From positions 1 to 64,000 of the forward strand of contig NZ_NEHB01000009.1 in assembly GCF_002127655.1 (NCBI RefSeq): a stretch of 64,000 nt of DNA, given 5' to 3'. Shown here piece by piece: positions 1 through 9,202 of the stretch (position 1 is its first letter; every line of letters starts with the position of its first letter). Under the pieces are notes generated by a model that saw only the letters and a list, made by a program, of their open reading frames with translations, was not told the origin of the DNA and searched no databases. The position numbers and the translations under genes were made by a program. This DNA comes from Janthinobacterium sp. GW456P. GTDB lineage: Bacteria > Pseudomonadota > Gammaproteobacteria > Burkholderiales > Burkholderiaceae_D.

Positions 1-1030
1 TGTGCCCACGGCCTGCGCCGCCTGCGCGCGCGACGCTTCCAGTGCGGCGCCCGTGCCGGCGCTGTCATCGGCCAGGCGCGCCACGTCGTCGATCAGGGGC
101 CGCGCCGGCTGCAGCAATTCCCACTGCGCCAGCGCCGCGCGGCGCGCTTCGGCGGCGACACGTTCGGCATCGGCGTTATCTTGCGCCTCTTGCGCGGCCG
201 TCGCCTGGGTTTGCAGCTTGTGCGTTTCCTGGTGCCAGCGCTGCTGCAGTTCCAGCACGGCCTTGCGCAGGTCGACGGCGTGCAGGGCGCTCTCGGCCGC
301 GCCGCACAGCGCCTCGGCATCGCTGCGCTCTTCCTGCGACAAGGGCCGCTGGTCGGCCAGTTTTTCGCCCAGGCGTTCGAGGACCTGCTTTTCCTTTTTC
401 GCCCGCTCGAAGGCGCGCATGGAAATATCGGTATAGATGCTGCTGCCCGTCAGGGTTTCCAGCAGCTCGCCCCGTTCATTGTCTTCCGTCTTGAGGAAGG
501 TGGAAAACTCGTTTTGCGCCAGCAGCACGGCGCGCGTAAACTGGTCGAACGACAGGCCGATGCGTTTTTCGATCTCTTCCTTGACTTCCGTCTTGGTGCC
601 GCCGATGGGTTGCAGCGCGGGCAGCTGGTGCAAGCTCATGGCGGTCGCCTGCAGCGCCCCTTCGGCCTTGGTGCGCGAGCGGCGCACGCTCCAGCGCGCG
701 CGGTAGTGACCGCCATCGTTGCCGACGAAGTCGACTTGCGCGTAGCCGTCCGGCGTGCCGCGGCGCAGCAAGGTGCGCGTATCCTGGGCGTTGACGGTTT
801 CCTTGCCCACGTCGGGCAGGGCGCTGCCCCGGCCCAGCACCTTCAGCAGGCGCGGCGTGGCGTCGTACAGGGCCAGGCACAGGGCGTCGAGCAGGGTGCT
901 CTTGCCGGCGCCCGTGGGCCCGCTGATGGCGAACAGGCCGGAAGAGGCCAGCGGTTCCTGCTGGAAGTCGACTTCAAATTCGCCGGCCAGCGAGGCCAGG
1001 TTCTTGCCGCTGATTTTCAGTATTTTCATG
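1..1030 (-). CDS. sbcC: Exonuclease SbcC, N-terminal part (cut by window edge)
   Basis: ATPase subunit of the SbcCD nuclease, which opens hairpins and processes DNA double-strand ends with SbcD. About 343 residues are visible. They start MKILKISGKNLASLAGEF and carry a Walker A motif (GPTGAGKST) near residue 38, then the Q-loop region (LLAQNEFSTFLK). After that the charged, alanine-rich start of the long coiled coil begins. The Walker B and signature motifs lie outside the window. The start is 15 bp after the sbcD stop, so the two are co-transcribed. The domain order is that of the SMC/Rad50 family. The identification is firm; only the length is unknown. Confidence 0.95.
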
Positions 1031-1045
1031 GTTCTTCAGGTGCGC

Positions 1046-2272
1046 TCACGCGCCGGGCAGCAGCAGTTCGGCCAGGGCCGAGAGCAGTTCGGGCGGCGCC
1101 TCCCTGCCGTATTTTTGCTGGTGCAAAAGGCGGAAGACATCGTCCGGCTGCAGTTGCGCCAATTGGTCGAGCGTCAGGTTCTCGGGGGCGCTGCCGCGCG
1201 CGGCGCTCGACGTTTCGATCTTCGCCAGGCGCACGGGCTTGCCGTCGAGCGCCGTTTCGATGCGCGTGCGCAGGCCAGGTTCCGGCGCATCGAGGCGCAC
1301 GCGCACTTCCAGGAACGGTTGCGCCTCGGCCGGTACGTCCGGCACGTCGAGGGCGGCCAGCTGCGCCAGCACCTCGGCTATGGGCGCCGGCGTGGCGGGC
1401 ACGCGCAACAGGGGCACGGCGCGCGGCACGTCGATGGCGCGGACCTCGCGCAATTGCTCGCCGTCGATATCGAGGCACAGCACCTGGTGGCGATAGTTCA
1501 CTTCGGCAAACGACAGCGGTATCGGGCTGCCGCAGTAGCGGATGTGCTGCTGGCCGCCCACCGCTTGCGCCTTGTGCAAATGGCCCAGCGCCGCATACGC
1601 GACGGCGGCATCGAATATCCCCGAGGGCAGCATTTCCGTGCCGCCGATGACGATGCGGCGTTCGGAATCATTCGACATTTCGCCGCCCACCATGTGGCAA
1701 TGGCCCATGGCAACGATGGCTTGTCCGGGCTGGCGGCGCGCCAGCGCCAGGTCCGTCAATTGGCGGTACAGCAGGGCGATGCCGCCCAGGTAGGCGTCCT
1801 GCGTATCGCCGGCCGGCAGTTTCGGCACGTCGCCGGGGCGCAGGAAGGGCACGGCCAGGCACCAGGCCTGTACTTGCCCGTCGCTGCCGGTGAGCGGCAG
1901 CAGCAGGCGTTCCAGGTCGATATCGCCTGCCTCGTCGCGCAGCAGATGGCCGATCACGTGCGTGCCGTGCGCGGCCAGCAGGGGGCCGGGTGCTTCCAGG
2001 CGGCCCGCCGAATCGTGGTTGCCGGCGACGACGATCAGCTGCAGCGCGGGCAGGCGCGCGCGCGCCTGCTGCAGGAAGACATACAGCTGCTTTTGCGAGG
2101 CGGCGGACGGGTTGGCATTGTCGAACACGTCGCCGGCGACGAGCAGCACGTCGGCCTGTTCAGCCACGAGCGTGTCGAGCAGCCAGTCGAGGAAGCGCTG
2201 GTGTTCGTAGCCCCGCTCGTAATTGTGCAGGGTCTGGCCCAGATGCCAGTCGGAAGTGTGCAGCAGGCGCAT
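1046..2272 (-). CDS. sbcD: Exonuclease SbcD (Mre11-type nuclease subunit)
   Basis: Metallophosphoesterase subunit of the SbcCD complex, giving Mn-dependent 3'-5' exonuclease and hairpin endonuclease activity. The 408 residues match the family length. Phosphoesterase motifs are visible in order: HTSDWHLG (residues 5-12), AGDVFDNANPS (about 46-56), GNHDSAGRLE (about 83-92) and GHCHMVGG further on, which supply the metal ligands. The C-terminal part is the usual capping domain. It lies directly upstream of sbcC and 67 bp downstream of the diguanylate cyclase on the same strand. No strong terminator is visible between them, so read-through is possible. Confidence 0.96.
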   Translation of the reverse strand: MRLLHTSDWHLGQTLHNYERGYEHQRFLDWLLDTLVAEQADVLLVAGDVFDNANPSAASQKQLYVFLQQARARLPALQLIVVAGNHDSAGRLEAPGPLLAAHGTHVIGHLLRDEAGDIDLERLLLPLTGSDGQVQAWCLAVPFLRPGDVPKLPAGDTQDAYLGGIALLYRQLTDLALARRQPGQAIVAMGHCHMVGGEMSNDSERRIVIGGTEMLPSGIFDAAVAYAALGHLHKAQAVGGQQHIRYCGSPIPLSFAEVNYRHQVLCLDIDGEQLREVRAIDVPRAVPLLRVPATPAPIAEVLAQLAALDVPDVPAEAQPFLEVRVRLDAPEPGLRTRIETALDGKPVRLAKIETSSAARGSAPENLTLDQLAQLQPDDVFRLLHQQKYGREAPPELLSALAELLLPGA

Positions 2273-2339
2273 GGTGGGGCAAGGATAGCGAAGACAGGCG
2301 CCAATATAGCAGGAATGACGGTATGCGCCAGTGGCTATA

Positions 2340-5300
2340 TCAAGCCGTCAACGCGCCGGCGCGATAGGTATTCCGGCCATCCTGCTTGGCCTGGTACAGC
2401 AGCACGTCGGCCCGCTGCAGCAGCACGGCAGGGGGGATGTCTTCGTCGCGGTAGAAGGCCAGGCCGATGCTGGCGGAAATGCGCACGGTGATGCCGTCGA
2501 GTTCGAACGGCTGCCGCATGGCGGCGACGATCTTTTCCGCCAGCACGGCCGCGTCGTCGGGCCGGGTGATCTGTTCCATGATGATGGTGAATTCGTCGCC
2601 GCCCAGGCGGGCGATGATGTCGGTGGCGCGCATGGTGTGCGTCAGGCGCTGCGCAAAGGCGCGCAGCAGGGCGTCGCCGGTGCCGTGGCCGTGCGTGTCG
2701 TTGACGGGCTTGAAGCGGTCGATATCCATGTACATGACGGCCATCAGGTGCTGCTGCCGGCGGCTCGCGTGCATGGCGTCGCTGAGTTTTTGCTGGAAGC
2801 CGGCGCGGTTCGACAAGCCCGTCAGCGCATCGACCTGGGCCAGTTTCAGCAGCCGCTGTTTTTCGCGCTTTTGCACGGTGATATCCTGGCGCATCACGTG
2901 AAAACCCACCACCTGCAGCTTGTCTTCGCCGATCTGCGGGATGTAGATCACTTCCATGCAGCGCTCGATGCCTTCTTTTTCATCTTCCTCTTCAAAACTC
3001 AAGGTTTCGCCGGCCAGCACTCTGTCGATATACGGCGCCACCGTGGCGTAGCGCGCCTCGCCCACCGTGTCGCGCACGCTCTTGCCCAGCGCCTGCCGGC
3101 CTGTCAGGCCGAATTCGCGTTCATAGGCGATGTTCAGGAAGCGGTAGACCTGGTCGGCGTCGATGTAGGCGATCATGGCCGGCAAGGTGTCGGCGATGGT
3201 GCGCAGGCGCGCTTCGCTTTCCAGCAGCGCCACTTCCGATTCGCGCAAGGTGGTGATGTCGTCCAGGGAGCCCACATAGCCTTCGATCCGTCCGTCGATG
3301 AGGATGGGGGCAATTTTGACGGAAACCCAGACCAGCCTGCCGTCGCGCTGCAGGCAGCGCAAGGTGGACTGGAACGGGGCATGGCTGCGCGTGAGCTGTT
3401 CCAGCGCCCCGTGCATCAGCGGATAATCGTCCGGGTGCAGGGCGCTGGTCCAGCCGGCGCCCAGGGCGGCCGCGCGCGGCAGGCCCGTGATGGCTTCGAA
3501 GGTGCGGTTGACGTAGGTGCAGCGGCGCTGGCGGTCCAGACGCACCAGGCCGAGCGGCGAGGCGTCGTTGACGGCGGCCAGCTCGGCCTGTTTCTGGCGC
3601 AGTTCCAGTTCCTGCTGGCGGCGCTGCGAGATATCCTCGGCGATGCACAGGATATGTTCGATCTGCTGGCGCTCGTCGAACACGGGCACGGAGACGGCGC
3701 GCAGGTAGCGCAGGCTGCCGTCGCGCAGGCGCAACGGCTTTTCCGTATGGTCGATGACGCCGCGCTCGGCCAGGATGGCGCGGTCGTCCTCGGCGTCGTG
3801 CAGGCCGAAATCGGGCGGAAAGGCCTGGCAATCGGTCTTGCCGATGACATCGGCGGCCAGGTGGCCCGTGATGTCCTCGGCGGCCTTGTTCCACACTTCC
3901 ATCTGGCCGAAATTTTCCGGCCGCGCGCTTTTCACGTACACCAGCACCGGCAAATGGTCGATCAGCGACTGCAGGAAGCTGCGGTTGTCCTGCAGCGCCA
4001 GTTCGTCGTGCTTGCGCGCGCTGATGTCGCGCGAGGTGACGGCCACGCCGTCGGCGATCGGCACCACCTGGTGGCGCAGCCAGCGCGTGCCGCCCGAGGC
4101 CAGCGGCAGTTCGAATTCGTCTTCCAGCGGCTGGCCCGTTTCCATCACCAGCACGAAGCGCTTGAAGAAACGCTCGCCGCGCAGCAGCGGCATCCGCGGC
4201 AGCACGCGCTGGCCCAGCAGTTCGGAGCGTGGCTTGCCCAGCATGTCGGCGGCCCGTTCGTTGATGTCGGCAAAGGTGAAGTCTTCCACCGGCTTGCCCG
4301 GGGCGGGCCGCCAGGCTTTCAGCAGCAGCACGGCGTCGAGGCTGCCCTGGTGCGCGGCGCGCAGCAGCGCTTGCGTTTCCGTGGCCTGGCGGATGCTGCG
4401 GCGCAGGCGCGCGCTCTGGCGCATCAGCAGGGCAGTAAAGCCGGCAATGAGCACGCTGGCGGCGAACAGCGCGCCCAGATATGCGAGGCGGCGCTGTTCG
4501 AAGCGGGCCAGGGCCGTGGCGCGGCTTACGCCCACCACGGCCAGCAGCGGGTAGCGGGACAGTTCGTGGTAGCTGTAGATGCGCGCCATCGCATCGACGG
4601 GCGGCTCGATCAGCAATTCCTCGGACGCGTGCTCGGGCGGCCCCGGCATGCGGAAGTCGATGCGGTCGCTGAGTATCAATTGCTCGCCGATGCGCCCCAC
4701 CGTCAGGCCGCTGTCGCGCGCCACCAGCATCAGCGCGCCATGCTCGTCGAGGTTCAGGCGGTCGTAGTCGTCGACAAAATACGTAGGGTCGACGTGGATG
4801 ACGATGGCCCCCGCAAAGCGGCCCTGGCCATCGTTCAGACGGCGCGCCAGGCGGATGGTCCAGTGCTTGCTGCCCGCGTCGAGCACGGGCGTGTCGACCA
4901 GGGCCGTGTCGGACGCATTGGCTGCCAGCGCCTTGAAAAATGCCTGGCTGGCCAGGTTTTCCGGCAGATACGCGTTGGCGCTGTCGATCACGTCGCCCTG
5001 CGCGTCGACGAGGGCGATCGGCAGTGCCAGCTTCGATGGCAGCACGCTGTCGAGCAAGCCCTGGCGGCGCGTGAATTCATTGAGGCGCAGGCTGCCGCCG
5101 GATTCCTCGTATTTGAGCTTGAACAATTGCGTGGCGTGATCCGTCTGGCGCAAGGTGAAACTGGTATGGTCGGCCAGGGTACGGGCCAGCGACTGGCTGA
5201 CGGCCACGGCGTCGCGCACGGCGCTGGCCCGCTCCTGGCCCACCTGGTAAAAGACGGCCGCCCACAGCGCCAGCAGCAGGACGAGCGCGAACAGGGGCAC

Positions 5301-5360
5301 CAGGCTGAGACGGTACAGGCGGCGGGCAAGGCGTTGCAGGGGTCTTGTTATCGCTATCAC
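2340..5360 (-). CDS. Membrane-bound PAS-domain diguanylate cyclase
   Basis: Likely makes cyclic di-GMP in response to an extracytoplasmic and intracellular signal. The 1006 residues begin with a membrane segment (about 18-40). A periplasmic dCache-like sensor region follows, then a second membrane segment (about 292-314). About four PAS modules lie between residues 330 and 835. The C-terminal GGDEF domain has an intact GGDEF signature at 920-924. An RATD sequence sits exactly five residues before it (911-914), the position of the RxxD inhibitory I-site, so product feedback is expected. No EAL domain is present, so it should be a pure cyclase. The ligand of the sensor domain is unknown. Confidence 0.93.
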   Translation of the reverse strand: MIAITRPLQRLARRLYRLSLVPLFALVLLLALWAAVFYQVGQERASAVRDAVAVSQSLARTLADHTSFTLRQTDHATQLFKLKYEESGGSLRLNEFTRRQGLLDSVLPSKLALPIALVDAQGDVIDSANAYLPENLASQAFFKALAANASDTALVDTPVLDAGSKHWTIRLARRLNDGQGRFAGAIVIHVDPTYFVDDYDRLNLDEHGALMLVARDSGLTVGRIGEQLILSDRIDFRMPGPPEHASEELLIEPPVDAMARIYSYHELSRYPLLAVVGVSRATALARFEQRRLAYLGALFAASVLIAGFTALLMRQSARLRRSIRQATETQALLRAAHQGSLDAVLLLKAWRPAPGKPVEDFTFADINERAADMLGKPRSELLGQRVLPRMPLLRGERFFKRFVLVMETGQPLEDEFELPLASGGTRWLRHQVVPIADGVAVTSRDISARKHDELALQDNRSFLQSLIDHLPVLVYVKSARPENFGQMEVWNKAAEDITGHLAADVIGKTDCQAFPPDFGLHDAEDDRAILAERGVIDHTEKPLRLRDGSLRYLRAVSVPVFDERQQIEHILCIAEDISQRRQQELELRQKQAELAAVNDASPLGLVRLDRQRRCTYVNRTFEAITGLPRAAALGAGWTSALHPDDYPLMHGALEQLTRSHAPFQSTLRCLQRDGRLVWVSVKIAPILIDGRIEGYVGSLDDITTLRESEVALLESEARLRTIADTLPAMIAYIDADQVYRFLNIAYEREFGLTGRQALGKSVRDTVGEARYATVAPYIDRVLAGETLSFEEEDEKEGIERCMEVIYIPQIGEDKLQVVGFHVMRQDITVQKREKQRLLKLAQVDALTGLSNRAGFQQKLSDAMHASRRQQHLMAVMYMDIDRFKPVNDTHGHGTGDALLRAFAQRLTHTMRATDIIARLGGDEFTIIMEQITRPDDAAVLAEKIVAAMRQPFELDGITVRISASIGLAFYRDEDIPPAVLLQRADVLLYQAKQDGRNTYRAGALTA

Positions 5361-5452
5361 GGGCGCTTGCAGGCTAGGGTCATGAAAAAGGGAAGGGCGG
5401 CGAGGCGCGCATCATAGCCGAAATATGCCGACCTGCGCATTGCCTGCTGCCC

Positions 5453-5613
5453 TAAGTAACCCCAATAAATTATTGTGATTTCTGACTTTCATAACCGGCG
5501 CTCTGCGGCGTTGCTCACTGCTAGCAGTGCTCGCACTGCGTCGCAGCGAGCGCCTTGCATAGCATCCGGTTCTGTTCGTCATAAACTCACACTAATTTCC
5601 CGAGGATTACTTA
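5453..5613. repeat. 161-bp imperfect palindrome with matching ends (MITE-like)
   Basis: The gene-free stretch 5361-5790 holds this element. Its left end reads TAAGTAACCCC and the complement of its right end reads TAAGTAATCCT. The match continues as a gapped inverted repeat through AACCGG and GGCG blocks. The centre carries a perfect 14-bp palindrome, CACTGCTAGCAGTG. Such symmetry fits a small non-autonomous mobile element or an intergenic hairpin repeat. No target-site duplication is obvious, and no second copy was found in the window. Besides this element I see only the putative leader of the downstream HNH gene. Confidence 0.5.
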
Positions 5614-5792
5614 GCGTCTGTTCATCGTCTGTCGCTGGGCTTATTTTGCGTTAAATCAAGTACCTGTGGCGCCGCGCACGCTAAAAAAAGCACGCCGGGG
5701 GCGGCACGGGCTGGCGGCGTGGCAGAAAAAGTACAATTGCGCCCCCATCCTCATTAAAATGGATGCTTCTTCCTCCCATATCGAAAGTTGTC

Positions 5793-6164
5793 ATGCAGAG
5801 TAAAAAGCCCGACGCGGCAAGGCTGGACAAGATCGTGGCCGAAGCGCGCCGCGCCGCCGACCAGCGCGAGAGCGGCTACCGCGAGCGCTCGCTGAAGATG
5901 TATCCGTGGGTCTGCGGCCGCTGCATGCGCGAATTTACGCGCGCCAACGTGCAGCAGCTGACGGTGCACCACCGCGACCATAACCACGACAACAATCCGC
6001 CCGATGGCAGCAACTGGGAATTGCTGTGCCTGTATTGCCACGACAATGAGCACTCGCGCTACCTGGAAGCGGACCGTGGCGCCGGCCTGCTGTCGGCCGA
6101 GGTGGCGCCCGCCACGCACAATCCGTTTGCCGCGCTGGCGGGCCTGATCAAGAAAAAGGACTGA
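5793..6164 (+). CDS. yajD: YajD-family HNH nuclease-like protein
   Basis: Small (123 residues) protein of the HNH endonuclease superfamily resembling E. coli YajD. The HNH core is visible: WVCGRCMREF (Cys pair), then VHHRDHNHDNN and NWELLCLYCHDNEH, with paired CxxC motifs for a structural zinc. The C-terminal tail (FAALAGLIKKKD) is typical of this family. I chose the ATG at 5793 because it gives the family length; an in-frame ATG at 5763 would add ten residues. The response regulator starts 20 bp downstream, so the two may share a transcript. The cellular role of YajD proteins is not established; nuclease activity is inferred from the fold. Confidence 0.85.
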   Translation: MQSKKPDAARLDKIVAEARRAADQRESGYRERSLKMYPWVCGRCMREFTRANVQQLTVHHRDHNHDNNPPDGSNWELLCLYCHDNEHSRYLEADRGAGLLSAEVAPATHNPFAALAGLIKKKD

Positions 6165-6184
6165 GCGGGCCGCGCCGCTTCCCC

Positions 6185-6853
6185 ATGCGCATCCTGCTGA
6201 CCGAAGACGACCCGCAGCTGGGCCGCGCCACGCAGATCGGCCTGGAACAGGGCGGCTATGCCGTCGACTGGGTCACCAGCGCCGAGCACGCGCACACGGC
6301 CGTGCGCCTGCACGACTATGGCTGCATCCTGCTCGACCTGGGCTTGCCGGGGCAGGATGGCATGCAGGCGCTGGGCGTGCTGCGCGACAATGGCTACGGC
6401 GGCGCCGTGCTGGTCGTCACGGCGCGCGACCAGGTGGGCGAGCGCATCGCCGGCCTCGACGCGGGCGCCGACGATTTCATCGTCAAACCGTTCGACCTCG
6501 ACGAGCTGGCCGCGCGCATCCGCAGCGCCTGCCGGCGCGCCGCGGGCCGCCTGCGCGAGCACCTCGTGCATGGCGACCTGGTGCTCGATATCGCGCACCG
6601 GCAGGTGACGCAAGGGGGATTGCCCGTGGCCTTGACGGTGAAGGAATTTTGTATCCTGCAGCTGCTGCTGGAACACGGCGGCCGCGTGCTGAGCCGGGAA
6701 CAGCTGGAGAAAAACCTGTACAGCTGGGGCGGGGAAGTGGAAAGTAATGCCGTGCAAGTGCATATCCACCACCTGCGCAAGAAGCTGGGGCGGGACTTGA
6801 TACGCACCGTGCATGCGGTCGGGTATTGCATCGACAAGCCCAAAGCGGCTTGA
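6185..6853 (+). CDS. OmpR/QseB/PmrA-type response regulator
   Basis: DNA-binding response regulator of 222 residues. The receiver domain (1-115) has the acidic pocket E7-D8-D9, the phosphorylation site D51 and the conserved K in VKPFDLDEL near 101. A winged-helix OmpR-type output domain fills 125-220 (HIHHLRKKLG, TVHAVGYCID). The match is closest to the QseB/PmrA/TctD branch. Its likely partner is the kinase at 9203-10552 on the same strand; the TonB receptor gene lies between them on the opposite strand. That layout, and the PmrA-type box beside the receptor promoter, suggest that it controls the receptor (inference). Confidence 0.92.
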   Translation: MRILLTEDDPQLGRATQIGLEQGGYAVDWVTSAEHAHTAVRLHDYGCILLDLGLPGQDGMQALGVLRDNGYGGAVLVVTARDQVGERIAGLDAGADDFIVKPFDLDELAARIRSACRRAAGRLREHLVHGDLVLDIAHRQVTQGGLPVALTVKEFCILQLLLEHGGRVLSREQLEKNLYSWGGEVESNAVQVHIHHLRKKLGRDLIRTVHAVGYCIDKPKAA

Positions 6854-6856
6854 CGA

Positions 6857-6876
6857 AGGCGGCCGGGAAGCCGCCT
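6857..6876. terminator. Hairpin between convergent genes
   Basis: A 7-bp stem, AGGCGGC and GCCGCCT around a six-base loop, sits between the convergent ends of the response regulator and the TonB receptor. It has no clear T-run on either side, so it is a candidate bidirectional terminator only. Confidence 0.45.
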
Positions 6877-6882
6877 CCCTGA

Positions 6883-9036
6883 TCAGAAATCGACGGTGGC
6901 CGACAGCCACAGGCGGCGGCCGTCCAGGCTGTTGACGTAGCGGTTGGCGTAGGTCAAGGCCGGGCCTGATCCCGTGCGGTAAGGCTGGTAGTCGATGAAG
7001 TCCTTGTTGAGCAGGTTGTACACGGCCGCGTTCAGCGTCACGCGCCGGTTCAGCTGGTAGCTGCTGCCCAGGTGCAGCATGGTGTAGCCCTGGTAGTCGC
7101 CCAGCGCGGCCTTGGCGGCACGCGTGGCGGCCGAGGTGCCCGGATCGCGGAAGCGCTCGCTGCGGTACTCGGCGCGCAGCCAGCCGTTCCATTCGCGCGA
7201 GATATCCCAGCTCAAACGCGCGTTGACGGCGTGCTTGGGCGTGTCGCTCAGCGGCTTGCCCGCATTGCTGCCACTCTTCTGTTCGCTTTCCGTGTACGTG
7301 TAGTTGGCGCTGGCCGACAAGGTCTTGCCCAGCGGGAAGCGCGTATTCAGCTCGACACCGCGTGTGACGGCCTCATCCACGTTGACCGACTGGCCGAACG
7401 CATCGACGTTGGGCCAGTTGCCGAAGCTGACGCAGCCGGGACGGTTGGGCGAAGGACGGTAGCTGCAATTGACGAGGCCCGTGCCCGTGGTGATCTTGTC
7501 CTTGAATGCATTGTTGAACACGGTGCCGCTGGCCGTCCAGCCGGCCAGGTTGTCGAAGTAGGCGCCGATTTCCGTCGTCGTGCTCGTTTCCGGCTTCAGG
7601 TCCGGGCTGCCGACGAGCGGGATCGTGCCCTGGCCGCCGAAACCGTTGATGCCGGGCGACAGTTGCTCCACGCGTGGCGTCTTGTAACCCTTGCTGACGC
7701 CGCCCTTGACGGTCCAGCCCGGCGTCGCGTTCCACACGGCATAGGCGCGGGGGCTGGTCTGGCCGCCGAAGATGCTGTGATCGTCATGGCGGGCGCCGAC
7801 AGTCAGCGCGACGTTGTCCAGCACCTGCCATTCGTCTTCCAGGAACAGGGCTTTTTGCGTGAACTCGAATGCCTTTGGCGCCACGCCGTCCGTCATGTCC
7901 GCTTTCCACCATTGCGCGCCGACGGTGGCCATGTGTTTGCCCAATGGCATGACCAGCTTGGTGTCGAAGACCTGGCTTTCCACTTCCAGGGTGCGCGCGC
8001 TGCCGGCCACGGCGCCCGGCGTGCCCGGCGGAATCGTGCGGCCCAGGGTTTGCGTCTTGTTCACCATGTAGCTGCTGTCGAGCGTGCCGAAACCGAAGCG
8101 GCCCGTGTGCGACAGGGTCCACTGGTCGCGCTGGTATTTCTGCTCGGGGCCGTAGCCGCCTTGCACGCTCTTGGTGCCCAGCTGGCCGTTCGAATTGTCG
8201 TAGGTCTGGCGGCCCGCGTCCGCGTCGAGAGTGACGGTATGAAAACGGTTCGGCGTGAAGGCCAGGCGCGCGCCGAAGTTGTCGATGTCCGCGCGCACGG
8301 GATTGGCGCCCATGTTTGGTGTGACTTCCGCACCGGCCGCGCCGTTGTAGCGGATGTCGGCCGCGTCGCGGCGTTGCTTGCTGCCGCGCAGCGACAGGCC
8401 CAGCAGATCGGTGGCGATGGGGCCGCTCAGGTAGAAGCGGCCGCTTTTCACGTCGCCGAAGTCCGATTCCTGCTGCACCGTGTAGTCGGCCGAGATAGAA
8501 CCCATCCACTGCTTGCCCACCTTGCGCGTGATGATGTTGATCACGCCGCCCATGGCGTCGGAACCGTACAGGGTCGACATGGGGCCGCGGATGATCTCGA
8601 TGCGCTCGATGGCGGCCAGCGGCGGTATGAAGCTCGTCTGCGTGCCGCCGAAGCCGTTCGGCGTGACATTGCCGGCCGCATTCTGGCGCCGGCCGTCGAT
8701 CAGCACCAAAGTGTAGTCGCTGGGCATGCCGCGGATGCTGATGTTCATGCCGCCCGTCTTGTCGCCCGCCGCGCCCACGTCGATGCCTTCCACGCTTTCC
8801 AGCGCCTGCGTCAGGTTGCCGAAACGCTCCTTCGACAGTTCCTCACGCGTCAGCACGGTGATCGAGGCGGGTGCCTGTTTGATATCCTGCTCGAAGCCGG
8901 AAGCGGAAACGACCACTTCCGGCATGCTGGCCGGCGCCGCGACTTGCGCTTGCGCCGGCAGGCAGGACAGCGCGGCGAGCGCCAGGGCCAGGGTGGTGGG
9001 ACGCGGCAGGCGCGCGCGGCGGGTGCTGTGGGACAT
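6883..9036 (-). CDS. TonB-dependent receptor, catecholate-siderophore type
   Basis: Outer-membrane receptor of 717 residues. A signal peptide ends near AQAQVAAP (about residue 31). A TonB-box-like segment (PEVVVSAS) follows, then a plug domain with IRGMPSDYTLVLIDGRR and IERIEIIRGPMSTLYGSDAMGGVINIITRK, then a beta-barrel ending in the aromatic-terminated LWLSATVDF. The plug motifs resemble the FepA/PfeA/CirA group, so a ferric catecholate siderophore is the likely cargo, although colicin-like or heme substrates cannot be excluded. An AGGAG ribosome-binding site lies seven bases before the ATG. The promoter region carries Fur-box-like sites and a PmrA-like box. It sits between the genes of one apparent two-component system. 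Confidence 0.93.
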   Translation of the reverse strand: MSHSTRRARLPRPTTLALALAALSCLPAQAQVAAPASMPEVVVSASGFEQDIKQAPASITVLTREELSKERFGNLTQALESVEGIDVGAAGDKTGGMNISIRGMPSDYTLVLIDGRRQNAAGNVTPNGFGGTQTSFIPPLAAIERIEIIRGPMSTLYGSDAMGGVINIITRKVGKQWMGSISADYTVQQESDFGDVKSGRFYLSGPIATDLLGLSLRGSKQRRDAADIRYNGAAGAEVTPNMGANPVRADIDNFGARLAFTPNRFHTVTLDADAGRQTYDNSNGQLGTKSVQGGYGPEQKYQRDQWTLSHTGRFGFGTLDSSYMVNKTQTLGRTIPPGTPGAVAGSARTLEVESQVFDTKLVMPLGKHMATVGAQWWKADMTDGVAPKAFEFTQKALFLEDEWQVLDNVALTVGARHDDHSIFGGQTSPRAYAVWNATPGWTVKGGVSKGYKTPRVEQLSPGINGFGGQGTIPLVGSPDLKPETSTTTEIGAYFDNLAGWTASGTVFNNAFKDKITTGTGLVNCSYRPSPNRPGCVSFGNWPNVDAFGQSVNVDEAVTRGVELNTRFPLGKTLSASANYTYTESEQKSGSNAGKPLSDTPKHAVNARLSWDISREWNGWLRAEYRSERFRDPGTSAATRAAKAALGDYQGYTMLHLGSSYQLNRRVTLNAAVYNLLNKDFIDYQPYRTGSGPALTYANRYVNSLDGRRLWLSATVDF

Positions 9037-9080
9037 GCAAACTCCTGAAGGGTTGATCAGTTATTGGTCTATGTTGTTGA

Positions 9081-9118
9081 GATAATGGGAATCATGGAGG
9101 CAATAAGAATCATTTACA
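9081..9118. promoter_or_regulatory. Two Fur-box-like sites upstream of the TonB receptor
   Basis: Two A/T-rich sites resemble the Fur consensus GATAATGATAATCATTATC. One is GATAATGGGAATCATGG at 9081-9097. The other, read on the minus strand, contains AAATGATTCTTATTG at about 9102-9116. They lie between the receptor start (9036) and the kinase start. Iron-dependent repression of the receptor is the expected outcome. The sites were judged by eye, without a scoring matrix. Confidence 0.65.
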
Positions 9119-9172
9119 ATTACACCCATGGCTACCCAAAAAATATGTCGCTCCGGATCTTGCGCAGAAGTT

Positions 9173-9189
9173 CTTAAGAGATTCTTAAC
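9173..9189. promoter_or_regulatory. PmrA/QseB-type direct-repeat box
   Basis: CTTAAG-N5-CTTAAC, two half-sites exactly 11 bp apart, matches the known PmrA box layout (YTTAA-N6-YTTAA). It is too close to the kinase start (9203) to activate that gene in the standard way. In the minus direction a CATATT sequence follows about 25 bp further on and could serve as a -10 for the receptor. The likely binder is the response regulator at 6185-6853. Confidence 0.6.
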
Positions 9190-9202
9190 TGCTGGCGGCG
9201 GC

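Noticed and set aside
2331-5417. 1028-residue open frame on the plus strand opposite the diguanylate cyclase
   Set aside because: Shadow of a high-GC gene: composition is rich in A, R, Q, H and G without any domain, whereas the minus strand encodes clear PAS and GGDEF domains.
7072-9048. 658-residue plus-strand frame opposite the TonB receptor
   Set aside because: No domain, no ribosome-binding site, and it is the shadow of a clear receptor.
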